The notes: generated by a model not told the origin, from the sequence alone. A DNA stretch of 64,000 nucleotides from Eonycteris spelaea (GCA_003508835.1 PUFA01000072.1:8840501-8904500); one strand, 5' to 3'; shown: positions 11,877 through 25,260, counted from the first letter of the stretch. Made by a program: numbers and translations.

Positions 11877-12435
11877 TTAGGATTATCCTGGCTAATTGTG
11901 ACCTGGCAAGATTAGAGAAGTCTAGAACCTTCCTGATATTTCCAAAGATACTTGGGAAAGGATTTTGCCAGGGTCAACTCTTGCTCTAAATTCTTGATCC
12001 TGTTGCAATTTCTATCCCTCACTGTGCTTTCCCAGCCATGCTTTACTCCGTGTTGGAACAGCTCCATCCCCCAAAAGAAAGAAACAAGGTGCAAAATAGG
12101 AACCAACTTGATATTGAACTCTGGCCATTCCCACAGCAGAGGATTTCTCACTGGCCATCATTCTCAGACCCCACCCTGCCATGTTGTTCCTATGTACCCT
12201 CATTCTAATAAAGACCTTTTTTACATTTTTCTAAATTTCTGGGACACCCCTAAAGCCACCTCCCTTTAAAGCTACCTGGAGACAATTCTGAAGTTTTTGT
12301 TAATTTCGTATTACTCAGAGCAATTTGCTGCCTCCTCATTTTTATCAGAATTGCCTCAGAAGTCTTAGCTTTCTTTTTAAAATAAAAAATATCCATTCAA
12401 GTGGTTTGCTAAACCAAAAAGTAACTCTGTCCTAA
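11877..12435. other. unique DNA, no gene seen
   Basis: Moderately GC-balanced sequence with overlapping open frames on both strands (11912-12269) whose translations look unrelated to any protein family. It may hold an unrecognised old repeat at 12050-12230. Confidence 0.35.
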
Positions 12436-12439
12436 AGAA

Positions 12440-12605
12440 ATAGTTCTTAAACTTTGCATGAATAAAAATCACTTTGGGTGTTTTAACATATGGTGGTTCT
12501 ACCAAATATCCCCACACAAAGATTTGGATTCAGGAATCTGCATTTCATAAGCACTCAAAGAGACTCTGATGAAGGTAGCCCATGACCCATACTTGGAGCA
12601 TCTTA
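12440..12605 (+). mobile_element. MER5-like hAT DNA element
   Basis: 'agttcttaaactttgcatg' at one end, and 'ggattcaggaatctgcattt' then 'cactcaaagagactctgatg' inside, match the pattern of the 190 bp MER5A-type non-autonomous hAT element. The far end is eroded. Confidence 0.6.
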
Positions 12606-15325
12606 GGGAAGATCAAATACCAGTCAATTTTCACAAATAGGATAGTTTTTTTTTTTCTGTGACATGGAGTTAAACTAGGATTGACTCAAATATTCACGAA
12701 AACCACTCATCTATATTTCAAGTCTTTAAATGGTTTCTTCTTTATAGAGAAACCAATTGTAAAAGACCAATGAAGACCTTAATCACAAAATGATAATAAT
12801 CCTAATAGTCCAAATTTGTCAATGTTAATGATATGGTTTCAAAGCATTGCTACTGGACACAGTCTTACTTCCAAAGAGGGGAAAGTCTTATCTGGTTACT
12901 GGCCAGGACTTATTGAATAGGTTCCTGACCTGAGGGGTTATACAATAATAGACAGATTATAAGGATTTTCTCTAGGTTGAAAAAATAAGGTTTCTGTATG
13001 TGTCTTTTAGACTGTCAACAGCTCTTTGATGTTTTGTACAGCTTTAGAAGGCTCTGATAGCAGCTCTGAGGTTGAACACACCATGATCATTATCCAGCAT
13101 AACCAGATGACATATGAATCAATTTTAAAGACGGAAAATGGAGATAGGCATCTATAAGGATAATGAGGCTGAAGATAACTTAAGGTTTGAAAAAAAAAAT
13201 CCCCAAACTACCTGCTTTTTTTTCCAAAAAGAAAATTTCAAAACCAGAGCAATATTTTATCAAGATAACAATGAGATTTTAATATGAAAAATAAAAAAAA
13301 ATATAAATGAGTTAGTTGTCACCAAATTTAAAGTTCTTCCTCAAATTCCAGAAGTAAATATTTGAACCAAATTGCATTTAGAACTACCAGACAAATCAAC
13401 TATTCATGATAAGTAGGGTAAATATCTTTATACAATAAGTTACCTTTAATTTTGACATATAAAATGCAAATAAAACAGCCATCTTTTAAATAAGGGCAAT
13501 GATGTATACTAATGGGAAAAACTAGGGAAATCATTTACAAATTAAATAATTTTAATGAACTCATTGAAAATGGTGATGGCATGGATAAATAAGAGTTCCT
13601 TTTTAAATTTAGATATCTTTAAAAGACAATTGAGTTTAACATAAAAATGATTGTAGGATTTATAAAATGTAAAAGTAAAATATAATAGTACAAGGAAGGA
13701 GAGAAATTGTAGGTGTATTAAAAAATCAAAGCACACCTGAACTTTGATCTTATTTTTTCTTTTGCTGTACACATCAGTTATAAACTATTATGTTGAAAGA
13801 TAAAAGCTAAAATTAATTACTAATATTAATTACCACTACTAAAAGAAAGTAAAATAAAGAGACTTAATTAGAAGATAATAAAAGATGATTTCACCAAAGA
13901 TACTCAGCTTCAGATTAGAGGAACTAATGACCTAAAACATTGGAAATTTAAATGTAGCCCATTTTCCCAAGCTACAGAAGACTAAGAGTAAAAATAGGGT
14001 ATGGTAGAACTCTAAGGTGTAGTCTCTCAACCTTCTCTCATCTACACTTAAATTTTTTCCAGACGATTCTAAGAATCTCCAAGGATCTACACAGGCGTAC
14101 TCCAAGTATTAGTTCCCTGAGCAACTAACTACATGAAATTCACCATTTTCTATCTTTCCTCTTCTGGCTTGAGGTTTCCACCTGTTATTTCCAAAGCCAG
14201 CAAAGCTCCCCCAGTGCAGTGCTGTCTGTGCTAAGACTGTCAATCCCTGACTTAAGGGAACGCATGCCTATACATTGATATGGTTTTCCATAGACATCAT
14301 CTCCTGTTGCTCTGCCTTCAGCTCCCAAAATTCTATGTCCATCATAGGGAAGCATGTAATTACATAATTTGTTTGCAGGTCTAGGACTCAGGCATGAATT
14401 AATTTATAAAATAGACAACATGTACTACTAAGCCTTTTCCTCTAACACTCGGCAATTGACCTTGAAGCAAACTTTTCATATCTCTTTTCACTTAGGATAG
14501 TTTTTTTCCTTCCTTTGTAAATAGGTCTGCTCTACCAGCAGTATGGACATGCCCAGACATGCTCAAACCCTAGGGCAAAAAAATAGTTTAAGCTCAAGCT
14601 GTGACTCCAGCTACAAAAATAATTAAGGAATTTGGAGGGGGGATATGGGTGTTAACGAAATGATTGACTACATATTAATTTTCTTAATAACAGTGTCTCT
14701 TGAACATTGATATTACACTAGGCATTTATTCAACATTATAAGAGCAAACTCCTTTTTGTAAGAATCTAATATTAAATTGGTAATCTAAATATGCTTCAGA
14801 GAGGGGTCCATTGTAAAAGAAAAAAATCAATCAAAAACTATTTATAGAATACATTTTATGTTGAAGTCTCTGTGTTAGGTAGCTAGAGAGCAAAGGAATG
14901 GAAGCCCAGCCTAGAGACCGATTGCCCAAAGAACACCCTATTGATAGTTAGAGAATCCCTCCTACATTCCCAGAGACAAAAGACAGGAGGGTCATCATCT
15001 ATAGCTGGTTTAATCCAGCCACAGACGCTTGAGCATCTACTTCTATCTATGGTCATTAAAGACTCCTCAAAGATGAGACACTGCTGGCTCCACACATAGA
15101 CAGCTATCCCCAGGCAGTGACAAAGTCTGTTTATATATAGATCGATATCGAACTCAGAAACCATTTTGTTTGTTTTCTATTTGCTAACAATACTGGTCAT
15201 AATAATAGTTATACTTATCCTTTGGGTTTTTCTACACAGTCCAACAGTTTATGATTACTAAACATATATGAGAGAGCTGTTAATACTCTTCTCGTGACTT
15301 ATGTAAATGTTATACTAGATGCCAC
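12606..15325. other. AT-rich unique DNA, no gene seen
   Basis: Long repeat-poor stretch. 13240-13880 is particularly AT-rich. 14880-15170 is less AT-rich and has a minus-strand open frame of 93 codons (14883-15164) with no domain I recognise. An old LTR or a conserved non-coding element is possible there. Confidence 0.4.
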
Positions 15326-15329
15326 ATAC

Positions 15330-15995
15330 AGAAAAATGAGACAGAAGGCAAAATTCAGATCATGATAGTTCCAGGGTAGAAATGGTCCAGCGTGTTATGT
15401 TTGCGATGAAGGCCATAAAACCTGACTGCATTCCATTTACCTGCCCTTCCTTTTTGGGGAAAAAATTCAGCCTCAACTCAGATCTCATGGTTACAGTATT
15501 GCCCTATCCCCAATGGTCAACAAGACAACATCGGTACTTTTTAGCACTGTGAGACTACACGTTCTGATCAAAAGTTGGTCATCAGTGCATCCTTCAGATC
15601 GATTTATGACCAAAAGGGGAAACTGTGGATGAAAAAAATGGGTTCAATGGGAAGTAACCTCACAGGGTGATCTGATCATAAATTCTTAACGGGGCAGATC
15701 ATGGTAGGTAGTCATGCCAGGCATATAACTTCTTTAGTGAGAGGTTTTAAGCCAGTCCTGTCCCTTGTTTCTATGCATCTAGGTTAACACACCTTTGAAA
15801 TGAGCCTTAATCACCCTCAAAAAAGCACATGATCTTGTAAACTATCCTGTAACCCACCTCCACATAATCTTACATTCCCTCCTTAATTTCAAATGCGTAC
15901 AAAAAGCTGCAAAACAGTTATTCCCTGGAGCATTTAAAATCTTGCTCCCCAGTGTATGTTGTCAGTTTGGTTCAAACTCTTATAAAAATTCAAAA
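15330..15995 (+). repeat. possible solo LTR remnant
   Basis: A 650 bp block of balanced composition inside AT-rich DNA, ending in 'caaactcttataaaaattc' after a CT-rich 'ctgtaacccacctccacat' section. It has the look of an ERV LTR. I could not confirm terminal TG...CA ends or a target duplication, so the call is weak. Confidence 0.3.
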
Positions 15996-18195
15996 CAAAA
16001 TTAAATTTAACTTCTTTTATTTAATCTTCAACACTGTGATCAAAATACTGTTAGTCCCATTCTGTAGATGAGAAAAGTTGGTTCTGAGAGGCTAACATAT
16101 GTTTGCATATATACAGCTAAGAAAGAGGAGAGCTCGGATTCATACCAGGTCTATGTACCAACTCGTTCTTTCCTTTATGCCGTATTAGTTCAGGAGAGTA
16201 AAATTCGAAGTGAACCTTGAAGAATCTGCTTCAGATAGAATGGTCAGAGGAAAGCAATTTAATGGGAATGATAGTTAACAAAGGCATACTATTCGAAAAT
16301 GCAATTGTGCCTAGGGGTAAGATATAACCTGGTGCAAAGGTTTGTGATGGAAAGTTTGGAGATACAGGGTAGAAAAGTAGGTTGGGGTGGATCAAGAAGG
16401 ACCTTGGTTGGCATGTGAAGAATTTAGGAACAACTTATTTTTAGTCAGGGGTCAGAGAAATGAAATGGCAAAAGTGAAAACCTATTTGGTATTGTTGATT
16501 AACGGATTTTATCACTGGTATTTAACAATCCACTGTTGTTATCAAGGGCTTTTTAAATAACCAAAAAATTAAAACAAGAGAAAAACTTATATGGATTACT
16601 GCTATCAAAAACAAGTGATTAGAAAAAGAATTTTAACTTTGCATAAATTTCAGGATAAGTAAAAAGCAGACATCAAAAAAAAACTTTTAAAGAAAAAAAC
16701 TGATTCTTATCACAGAGAAGAATACATGTTTATTTCTTGCTTTAGGATAAATCGAAGTCTAAAATCTACATGGCTGAGAGAAATTAATTAAATACATCTT
16801 ATAGAAAGAAATTATTATTTGACTAATACATCTTTAGGGATAAATAAAGAAATATTAAATGAGAAGCCAACAATGCTAAATTGAGAGAGATTGATAATGT
16901 GGGTCACGAATCAGCTTGTCAGTGGACTGTTATGTTCTGTTACAAATCTCCCTTGAAGCAATTGGATTCAGACACATTATGGGTTAGATAGACTTTTGTG
17001 GACTAGCCTGGAAATTCAACTGTCATTTATAACTGTGTTTCCATGGCAAAGTGCCTTTGCAAGTTCTAAACAGCTATTTTCAAATTAACTTTTGGAATAT
17101 AACCCATTTGCAACTTGGGGACTATGTTGTTTTTGAATGTAGATCCTCTACTGAAACCAGGGTGCCACTGAATCTCAGAGGATTTCAAATTAGTACCTTT
17201 CTTTCAAATCCAATACCTAATTCGAGAAAAGGGGTTTTAAAAAGTACCTACCTGGCAAATCCAATAATTTTTTTTTCTGTTAAAGGGCTGGTTATAAGGA
17301 AGCAAACATTTCGTATATAAAAAGAAAGAATAAAATGATAAATTAAAAAATACCCAAGTGTTTTTATAATGGAAGACAGTATTCATCTTTTTGCATTGTC
17401 TCTATAATGCAAAGGTAATACAAAGTAAAGAATTGAGTCAATTATCCTTAAAACTCCTTCTTAAACTTTTCTTAATAATGACATTTGTATACTGCAGGTG
17501 AAATTTTTCTAGACTAGAACTGTAAAGATTACTACAATAATTTTCCACTGGGTATTACAGAAAAAGGTACTAAATGATATCTAGTGTTAAAAATTGTCTC
17601 TTTTCAAGAGGATGAAATGTTTTTTGTCCAGGGAAGGGATATAAAACATTTGATTGGATTTCCAGTTAATTTTACTTTTTCAAATAATTTGTTTTTTCCT
17701 TTATAATAAGAGAATACTTGAAATAGGTACAAACAAAATTAGAAATATATCTCTCTTCCATCAATTCATACTTTATTGAAGGTTTCAGTTCAGTTCATTA
17801 TATTCATAGCTAATAGGTTTGGGAGGTACTCCATAAATTATGTAGAGTTTTGGTTCTCTATCAGCTAGGTAAGCTAATGAATACTGGTGTTCTTAATGAA
17901 GGCTCACTTGCTATTTTACCCCCTGAATTTTTTTGTTTGCCTGTTTATGAACCATATTTATTCCTGGTCCATTTATCACATAGGTTGGTAGGAATAATAA
18001 CATTTATAGTGAGATCTTAGAAACATTTTTTCTATTGGATACCCTAAGTATCTTTTGAAGTTTTAGTCTGAAAGGTTGAAAATTATCATCTTTATTTAGA
18101 GTTTACCTAAATATGATGTTGATTTTCTAATACTTTGTTTTAGTATTCCTTATAATGGCAATTGAAAACCATCAACCTAAGAGTCAAAAGCCCCG
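15996..18195. other. AT-rich unique DNA, no gene seen
   Basis: No identifiable repeat. An open frame at 17051-17320 (+, 89 codons) lacks a good start context, splice flanks or recognisable domains. 16030-16190 may be an MIR trace ('cattctgtagatgagaaa'), too eroded to call firmly. Confidence 0.4.
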
Positions 18196-18199
18196 GATG

Positions 18200-19510
18200 C
18201 TAATTTACTCATTAAACAATTCCTGAGAAACTTATGTGTACTGCGTGCATTGCCATTCAGTTCTACAAGTGTTTTAATTTCTATTATGATTTTCTCTCTA
18301 ATCCATAGAGTTATTTATACATTCATTTTCTATTTTCTTTCCAACCATTTTACATTCACATGTTATTCTTGAATTCTAATCTTTTGTTACCCTGGGCAGA
18401 GAACATGTTTTATGTAACAGGTGTTCTTTGAGCTATTGAACTCTCTTTGATGATGTAATATGTGGTCATTTTTATAAAATGTGCACTTGAAAAGAATGTA
18501 TTTTCTCTATTTGGTACAAAAGTCTATTTGTATCTGTTGGATAAAGCTTTTTAATTTTGTCATTCAACTCTTCAATATTCTTATTAGTCATTTTGAGTTT
18601 GAGCTCTTAATTTAAAATTTGAGATGGTCAATTTGTTTATTTCTCCTAATAATTCAGTAAAATATTGCTCTATATATTTGGGGCCTCAGCTTTTAAACAC
18701 ATGTGCATTGAACATTGTTATATTTTCTTGGTGGATTATTTTTTCATAGTATTATTCAGTGTCTCTCTGTTAATACTTTTTGCCTTAAGTTCGATGTTGG
18801 CTCATGTAATTTTTGTTCTAATTTTTTTCTATTTGTCTGATTTAGCATATATTATTTTTCTATGCTTTTATTTTTAGTCTTTTGGTGCAGTTATGTTTTA
18901 GATGTGTAACTTACAAGCAGTATAGTTAGAATTTTTATATTTATTCTGATAATCTATCATTTTATAGGTATCGTCTGTTTATATTTACTGTGATTCTTTA
19001 TTTCTTTAAACATTTCTATATTTAGTTGTATTTTCTTTTTATCATTTTTTTTTGCTTTCTCCCTCTTTCCTGCTTTCTAATGGATTAAAAGATGTTTTCT
19101 ATGTGGCCTATAATTTTCTCTGACGGCTTGGAAATTGTAGATTATTTTTCTGTTTTCAATAATTTATTTATTTATTTATATTGCTATTTATATCTTCTTG
19201 CTGAGCACAATACCTATTTTGGCATACTTCACTCTTTGGTACATACAACTTCCCTGTTTCCTTAGTGCTCTCATTTTCTTATTATTTTTGTTACATATAA
19301 AGTTTTACTGTATTTCTGAACATTAGTATATGTATTTTCATGTAAATTTATACTTAGTTACTTATATTAACTAACATATTTTTATGTTAGTTTCTGTGCT
19401 CCTCGTTGATTCATATCCTACATTTTCTCTATAGGTTCACTTTTCCTCTTGTGGAATGAAGCATATACTTTAATAGCTCTTTTAGTGAAGGTTTGTGAAA
19501 ATTTCGGACT
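18200..19510 (-). mobile_element. ancient L1 fragment (antisense)
   Basis: T-rich sequence in which the order of an L1 read in reverse is still visible. It starts in the ORF2 N-terminal region ('catttttataaaatgtgcacttgaaaagaatgtat' area at about 18465-18505), goes on through 'ttaagttcgatgttggc', and ends near the ORF1/ORF2 junction ('ctcttttagtgaaggtttg', about 19480). Divergence is much higher than in the L1s at 33.5 and 57.7 kb. No frame is preserved: the open frame at 18665-18877 runs on the opposite strand and is meaningless. Confidence 0.7.
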
Positions 19511-21120
19511 GAATCAAATGGCTCTTAAACCATATCAGACCCAGATACATCTTTTTGTAATAAACATTTTGTAATGCCTTCTTTACTTCATGAAATAAAA
19601 TACATAAATAATTTACTTAATAATATATAAAATTTCTACACAGTCAATACAATGTCATAACTGCTATATATTAGTAAAAGTAAAGTAAGTTATCAAAAAG
19701 ATGTACATTTTGATATGTAAATAAATACCTCAACATGACCAATCTAGAAGATATAATGAGGTAGCCACATATTATATACTCACTTACAATATTTATGTTT
19801 GGATTTAAGAGAAGTAAAACAATTGTCAACTGAATTTTATCAGTATTTTTACTTTATATTTTTATTTTACATTTTATCATTTATCTTATTTGCTATGTAT
19901 TTTACATTTAACTTTGTATTTAACATCTTAATAAAAAGGCTAAATATGTATACATATATCCACATAAGCATGTCTATAATTAAAATCACTATGAATATCA
20001 TATCTTTAAAGTACAGGTGTGTTCTATTATTTGAAACTCAAATTCCTTGAATGGACTTGCTATTGGTGATATTATTTTTCACCACTTAGTAACATTTTAA
20101 ATAAAACAAATCACAGTTATCCCTTAATTTTCATCATAATTGCATTCCTGAATAATTCAGCATACATTATTTTTGTGTTTATATGCAATATATTTTCGGT
20201 TCACATGATTACGGAGAGGATTTTCACATATATGCATATATGGCAGGTCATTAGAGAGTCATGCAAGACAGTATAATGTTTTCTTGAATGGCACTTTCCT
20301 AGCACATTTCAGGCCAGCCTGCATTCCTGGCCCTCCTGCCCTCTAACAGCCAATGCATTCCCCCGTTACTGTGATAACTCAAATCAGTCCCTCACATTTC
20401 TCAACTGTGCCACAGAGAGCGTGCTTCTTTGAGGATCACTCGGCTAGATGATTTCCCAGATGCAGCTTCTTAATGTAGGGTCCAGAGAGACCCATATGAT
20501 TTCAGAAAGTCCATGAAATTGGAAGGAAAAAATATATACATATGCTTTCACGTTTGATATGACATATATGCTCCTTTGTCAAAGACCACCATTAATGCTC
20601 TTATTCAAGCTAAGCAATAATAACTTCATGTTAATATATCTCTGCTGTAATTTATGTATTTGCTTATTATTTAGTGCATTAAGAAAGAATCACATAATGG
20701 TTCTGCAAATTTATTTCTCTTTTTCCTATGTTGACAATTTTATTTCAATATAATTGGTTTAGTTTGTTTCATGTATTTTCTTTTATGCAATCAAAAGCAT
20801 TGTTTTTAGAAGTGAGGTCCATAGCTTCACTAAGTTACCAAAAGGATCTTTCACAGAAAAAAAAATGGCTAAAATCTCAACCAGGGCTTCTATGTTTTTG
20901 TATTGTTCTGCCTAAGTGGACTTTATGGGATAGGGTCAGACCAGGACCTCAGAGAGGGACTATGCAAGAGGAGTATCTGAGAAGGGGTCAAACTCAATAT
21001 AACTCATAAATATAGTTAGACGATCTCTCTACAGAAATATAGTTAAAGTGATAAAATACAGGAATCCAAGAAGGTATACTGATAGAGTGCTAGATAATTT
21101 TTGGCTCCAGTTTCTCTTCC
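19511..21120. other. AT-rich unique DNA, no gene seen
   Basis: Includes a strongly AT-rich section (19560-20130) and a less AT-rich block at 20300-20450 that may be an old DNA-transposon remnant. Open frames at 19799-20050, 20559-20753 and 20728-21009 are not protein-like. Confidence 0.4.
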
Positions 21121-21447
21121 ATCAGGCTAGACCTGGGGTTTCAAACTTTGGTATGTGTAAGGGTTCTGAAGAGATTTTTCAGAAACACTGACTTAACTAA
21201 ATCAGAATCACTCTGGTTGAGTCTCATACTTGTGATGAATATACTTGATAGACCAAACCCTGAGAAATCTGGGCTATATTTGCACCTCTTACATAATGTT
21301 TTTAAAAAATGTTTAAATAATTTTATTTTGAAATTTAAGTTTTAAATAGGTGAGAGCAAATGTATACCCTCTATCTAGATTCATCAGTTTTTAAGATTCT
21401 GCCATATTTGTTTGTCATTCTCTTGTCCTCCTCCTCCACTCTGTCTG

Positions 21448-21450
<3 letters not shown>

Positions 21451-21496
<46 letters not shown>
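21451..21496. repeat. (AC)23 microsatellite
   Basis: Uninterrupted run of 23 AC units, pure enough to be highly polymorphic. It causes the histidine/threonine run in the local + strand open frame, which is therefore not a gene. Confidence 0.97.
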
Positions 21497-21498
<2 letters not shown>

Positions 21499-21870
21499 TT
21501 CTAAGCCATTTGAAAATAGGTTATGTGCTCCTTTTGCTTCAAGACTTCTGTGTGCCATTTGCTAATAACAAAATTTATTCTCTTACATAGCCATAATATA
21601 GCTATCAGATTCAGAAAGGTTAACATTGAAACAATTATTCTATCTCTCTGTAGTCCATATTTTGATTTTGTCACTTATTCTACTCCAGTACAGGATTCTG
21701 TCCAGGATCATGTGTTGTATTTAATTGTCATGATTCTTTAGTCTCCTTCCTTGACTCCCCCTCCTTTTTTAAAATCCTTCATGGCATCAGCATTTCTGAA
21801 ACTTACAGGCCAGCTACTTTATAGAATATTCTTCAGTTTAGGTTTAGCTGATGTTTCCTCAGTTTATGTG

Positions 21871-21914
21871 GGTTGTTTTTGTTTGTTTGTTTGTTTTGTT
21901 TTGTTTTGTTTTTT
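21871..21914. repeat. (TTTG)n/(TTTTG)n microsatellite
   Basis: GTTT units change to GTTTT units and end in T6. The run directly precedes the antisense L1 at 21905-24240, so it may be the expanded poly(A) tail of that element seen in reverse. Confidence 0.85.
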
Positions 21915-23109
21915 GCCTTTTTATTTCCAGTTTTACTGAGAAATAATTGACATACATCACTGTATAAGTTTAAGGTAAAGAATATTCTTTTATTTTTAGT
22001 TTTTAAAAAAATTTAATTAGTTTTAAGTATACATCTATATAGTTAGTAAAATGATCCCCTCAATTGCTCCCTCTCTCTCCTGACCCTCCACCTGGCCAAC
22101 GTATTGCTAATTACATTCCTTATGCTGTGCTCCCCATCCCCGTGACCATCTATGAACTACTACTTTGTACTCTTTAACCCTTCACCCTATTCTCCTGGCC
22201 CTCAAAGCCCCGCTCCCCTCTGTCCATCACCAAATTGCCCTTTATATTTGTGAGTCTGTTTTTGATTAGTTTGTTCTTTTTACTCCTTAAATTCTGCATA
22301 TAAGTGAAATCATATAGTGTTTATCATTCTCTGTCTGACTTAAATTTATACTCTAGGATCATCACAGCAATATCTTTTTCCATTCCCTTCCTTTTCATAC
22401 ATAGGAGTCTTGTTTTCTTGTCCTTTCAGCCACTCTGTCTTTTGGTTGCAGCACTTAACTCTTTACCATTTAAGGTCCTTATTGATAGGAATGTAGTTGT
22501 TACCATTCTTATTCCTGTATTTGATACATGTTCTTTCTTCTTAAAGAAGTCCCTCCAACATTTCAGTAATTCTGGTTCGGTGGTGATAAATTCCTTTAGT
22601 TTATTTTTGTCTGGGAAGCTCTTTATCTGCCCTTCAACTCTAAATGATAGTTTTGCTGAATAAATTATTCTTGGTTATATATCCTGGTCTTCATCCTGTC
22701 AAATATTTTTGCCAAGCCCTTCTGTCCTACAGTTTCTTTTGAGAAACAGCTGCCAGTCTTATGGGTTTTCCCTTTTATGTAATTATTTCTTTTTCTCTTG
22801 CTGATTTTAATATTCTTTCTTTGTATTTAAACTTTGGCATTTTAATTATGATGTGGGCCTCTTTGGATCCCTGTTTTTGGAATTCTTGAGCTTCCTGGGG
22901 TTTTATGTCCATTTCCTTCAGCAGGTTAGGGAAGTTTTCCATCATTATTTTTCAAACAGCTGTTCAACATCTTGATTTTCTTTAGTTATGTTGATCAGAT
23001 GGATATTTGGACCCTTAATAGTGTCCCATATGCTCCTTAAATTATTTTTATAGTTTGGAATCTTTTCCTTGCTATTCTGATTGAGTGTTCTGATTAGCTT
23101 TTCTATCCT

Positions 23110-23334
23110 CTAGACAGGGTATGTGATCCTCTTCTTCTTCACTCTGTTTATTCCATTTAATACACTTCTCATCTCAGATAATGTGTTCTTCATTTCAGAC
23201 TGGTTCCCTTTTATAATTTGCATTTCCATTTTTATCTCTTTGTTAGAGTTCTCTACACTTCCCAAAAGTTCATTGAGCATCTTTATAACTAGAGTTTTGA
23301 ATTCTGCATCTGTTAGATTACTTCTTGACTCCAT
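23110..23334 (-). pseudogene. L1 ORF1 N-terminal fragment
   Basis: A 74-codon open stretch on the minus strand translates to a charged, leucine-rich segment (LNELLGSVENSNKEIK... NQSEMKNTLSEM, residues about 20-58). This is the coiled-coil/trimerisation region of the L1 ORF1 RNA-binding protein. The RNA-recognition and C-terminal domains are not open in this copy. It is non-functional. Confidence 0.75.
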
Positions 23335-23419
23335 TATATCTGGATCTCTGTTCTGTTCTATGGTTTCTGCTTCTTTGTCTTCTCATTTTGGCTGCCTTTC
23401 CATGTCTGTTTCTAGGTAC

Positions 23420-24240
23420 TAAGCAAAGGCCCTAAGTCTCCTGGTCTTATAAGTGTGGCTTTGTGCGGTAAGTGTCCAGTGGCACAGTCCTGAGAGAGGT
23501 TCAGCTGCAGGCCAAATTTAGCCCAAGCTTCTACCCTTTTGGGGCCACCTGTCACGATTCAGCAAGCAATCCACAGATGCTGTGCTTATAGTTGCCTCAA
23601 AAGGCCGCACCAGAAACCAAGGCCAGCTGGCTCCAGTGTGAGTCTAGGTGCTACTCAGTAAGGAGCACCTGACTCGCTGAGGATACACCTGGATGTGGCT
23701 TGGGTGGAGCCACAAGTTGGGGGAGGTGGGGTTGCAGGGAATCCTCTGGGCAGAGTGACCTCTGTTATCCAGTTTGATGATATTACAGCGATGGTGGCAC
23801 TGTGTCTTGCACACTGATTAGGGGAGGACTCAACAGGGAAAAATGGATCCCGCCGGCACTTCTGTACTGATCAAGTCTCGCCTCAGCCCTCACTCTGACA
23901 ATATCTCCCTGTTAGTGCCTGTAAATCTCCAGTGTAAGCCCTTGGTGCCCCCTGCCTGCAGCCTAATCAGCACTGGTGCTCAGAGCGAGCAGATCTGTCA
24001 CCATAGCTCATACCTATGGCCCCTTTAAGAGGTGTCTGCCTCTGCCACTGCTGTGGCCTCTGTCCTCTGCGGCCCCGTCCAACCTTCTTCTGTTGTAGGG
24101 TGCTTTCTTGGATTTCCCCATAGTTGTATGGCTTATTTATCCAGATCCCAGGCAGGTTTTTTCTTGCTGCTGCTCCTTGTTTCCATCACAACTTTGATTT
24201 GGTTGCCAGAGGGATGAACAGAATCTCTATCATCTATGCC
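23420..24240 (-). promoter_or_regulatory. L1 5' UTR remnant
   Basis: The GC-richer block upstream (minus sense) of the ORF1 remnant, in the position of an L1 internal promoter. Two short open frames on the plus strand (23843-24028 and 24032-24217) are by-products of base composition. Little similarity to the 5' UTR at 38.4-40.27 kb is visible beyond the first 60 bases next to ORF1, so the two L1s may be from different subfamilies. Confidence 0.55.
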
Positions 24241-24279
24241 ATTTTTTTTCTCTCTCCTTATATGTTTTAAAGGGACCAG

Positions 24280-24575
24280 TCAGTACATGACGTACATTGC
24301 ATTTTCCTGCTCCATTGTTTGAAAAGTCCTTCACTTATTTCAAACTCCCCTTGGTGTACTTTTACTTATCTGTTAAGCCCAGAGCACATGTAGACACCTC
24401 TACATTTATTTCTTTCCAAAGCCCGCCCCCCATAGTTCTCTATGCATTTCTTAGGGCAGTAGGAATTCTTATATTAAAATTACTTGTTGAAACATCTGTG
24501 TCACTAGGCCAAGATCCTCAAAGGCAGGGGCTGTTTCTATCTATTATTGTTGTTTGTTTGTTTGTTTGTTTCGCA
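24280..24575 (+). repeat. probable L2 fragment
   Basis: 'cactaggccaagatcctcaaaggcaggggctgttt' is the L2 'tgagggcagggactgtgtc' region in sense, preceded by pyrimidine-rich L2-like sequence. It ends in a (TTTG)n run at 24549-24571. Confidence 0.45.
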
Positions 24576-24743
24576 TCTTAGATATTAACTTGAATTGAAA
24601 ATGAAGAAATTCCCTGCTCATTGAGAATTGTCATAGACTTTATTCTGAACTCAATCTCTTACAGATTCAAATTTCTCTACCTATATAAAAGTTTCACTCT
24701 TTTCATCTTTTCCTCTCTTGGATCGAGTCTCTTGAGAATGTTA

Positions 24744-24800
24744 AATATATATATATATATGTTAAACATATGTTAACATATATATATATATATATATATG
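24744..24800. repeat. (TA)n microsatellite
   Basis: TA repeats at 24744-24760 and 24777-24799, interrupted by 'gttaaacatatgttaaca', itself a near palindrome. Confidence 0.9.
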
Positions 24801-24829
24801 CACATGTAAAAAATACCTCATAGTTGTTC

Positions 24830-25260
24830 ATTTGTTATTGTGGCAGAGATAGTTGCCTACCAATGTGCATTCTCCCCTTCTTACAAGCTGTAAAAACAAA
24901 ACAAAACAATAGAACAAAACCTATATTTTCCAGCCTTCTCTACGGAAAAGGGCAATCATGTTACCCAGTTCTCGGAAATTATTGGGTAGGACTTTCAGAG
25001 AAACCCTTAAACGGAGGACAGATTTTTCTGGTTTAAACACTTTTACCCTGTCCCTTTATCCTTCCCCTTCTTTGTCTCTCAAACCTGGATGGATACAGTG
25101 TTGGAGTTGGAGTGATTATCTTGGGACTACAATGTGGTGAGCACACTAGGGTGGCTGAGTGGAAAGAGACAAAGAATTTGGGTCCTGATTACATCATGAA
25201 ACCACTGGCCAGCCCTGAAATTTCTACTTCTAGATTTCTAGAAGAAAATAAATTATTATT
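24830..25260 (+). repeat. ancient interspersed repeat, family unresolved (LTR-like)
   Basis: Phrase order ('ttcttacaagctg', 'ttttccagccttctct', 'gggtcctgattacatc', 'ccactggccagccctg') resembles an old LTR-like mammalian repeat that also seems to occur at 43270-43715. No coding. I do not give a family name because I cannot verify it. Confidence 0.4.

Larger units (their letters stand above)
21905..24240 (-). mobile_element. L1 retrotransposon, internally deleted (antisense)
   Basis: On the minus strand the order is 5' UTR (about 24240-23420, GC-richer), ORF1 (about 23400-22700), inter-ORF region and ORF2 start (about 22420), then an abrupt switch near 22340 to the L1 3' end (22330-21915). Most of ORF2, including the whole reverse-transcriptase domain, is missing. 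The 3' UTR shows the usual 'ttactgagaaataattgacatac' type end at 21930-21960. This may be a deletion after insertion or an inserted, internally spliced L1 RNA. The only coding trace is an ORF1 piece at 23110-23334. Confidence 0.8.

Noticed and set aside
21125..21260. Possible MER5-like element
   Set aside because: Only 'aatcagaatcactctgg' fits. The terminal repeats and order are missing.
21360..21590. Plus-strand frame with a histidine/threonine run
   Set aside because: Crosses the (AC)23 microsatellite and has no other support.
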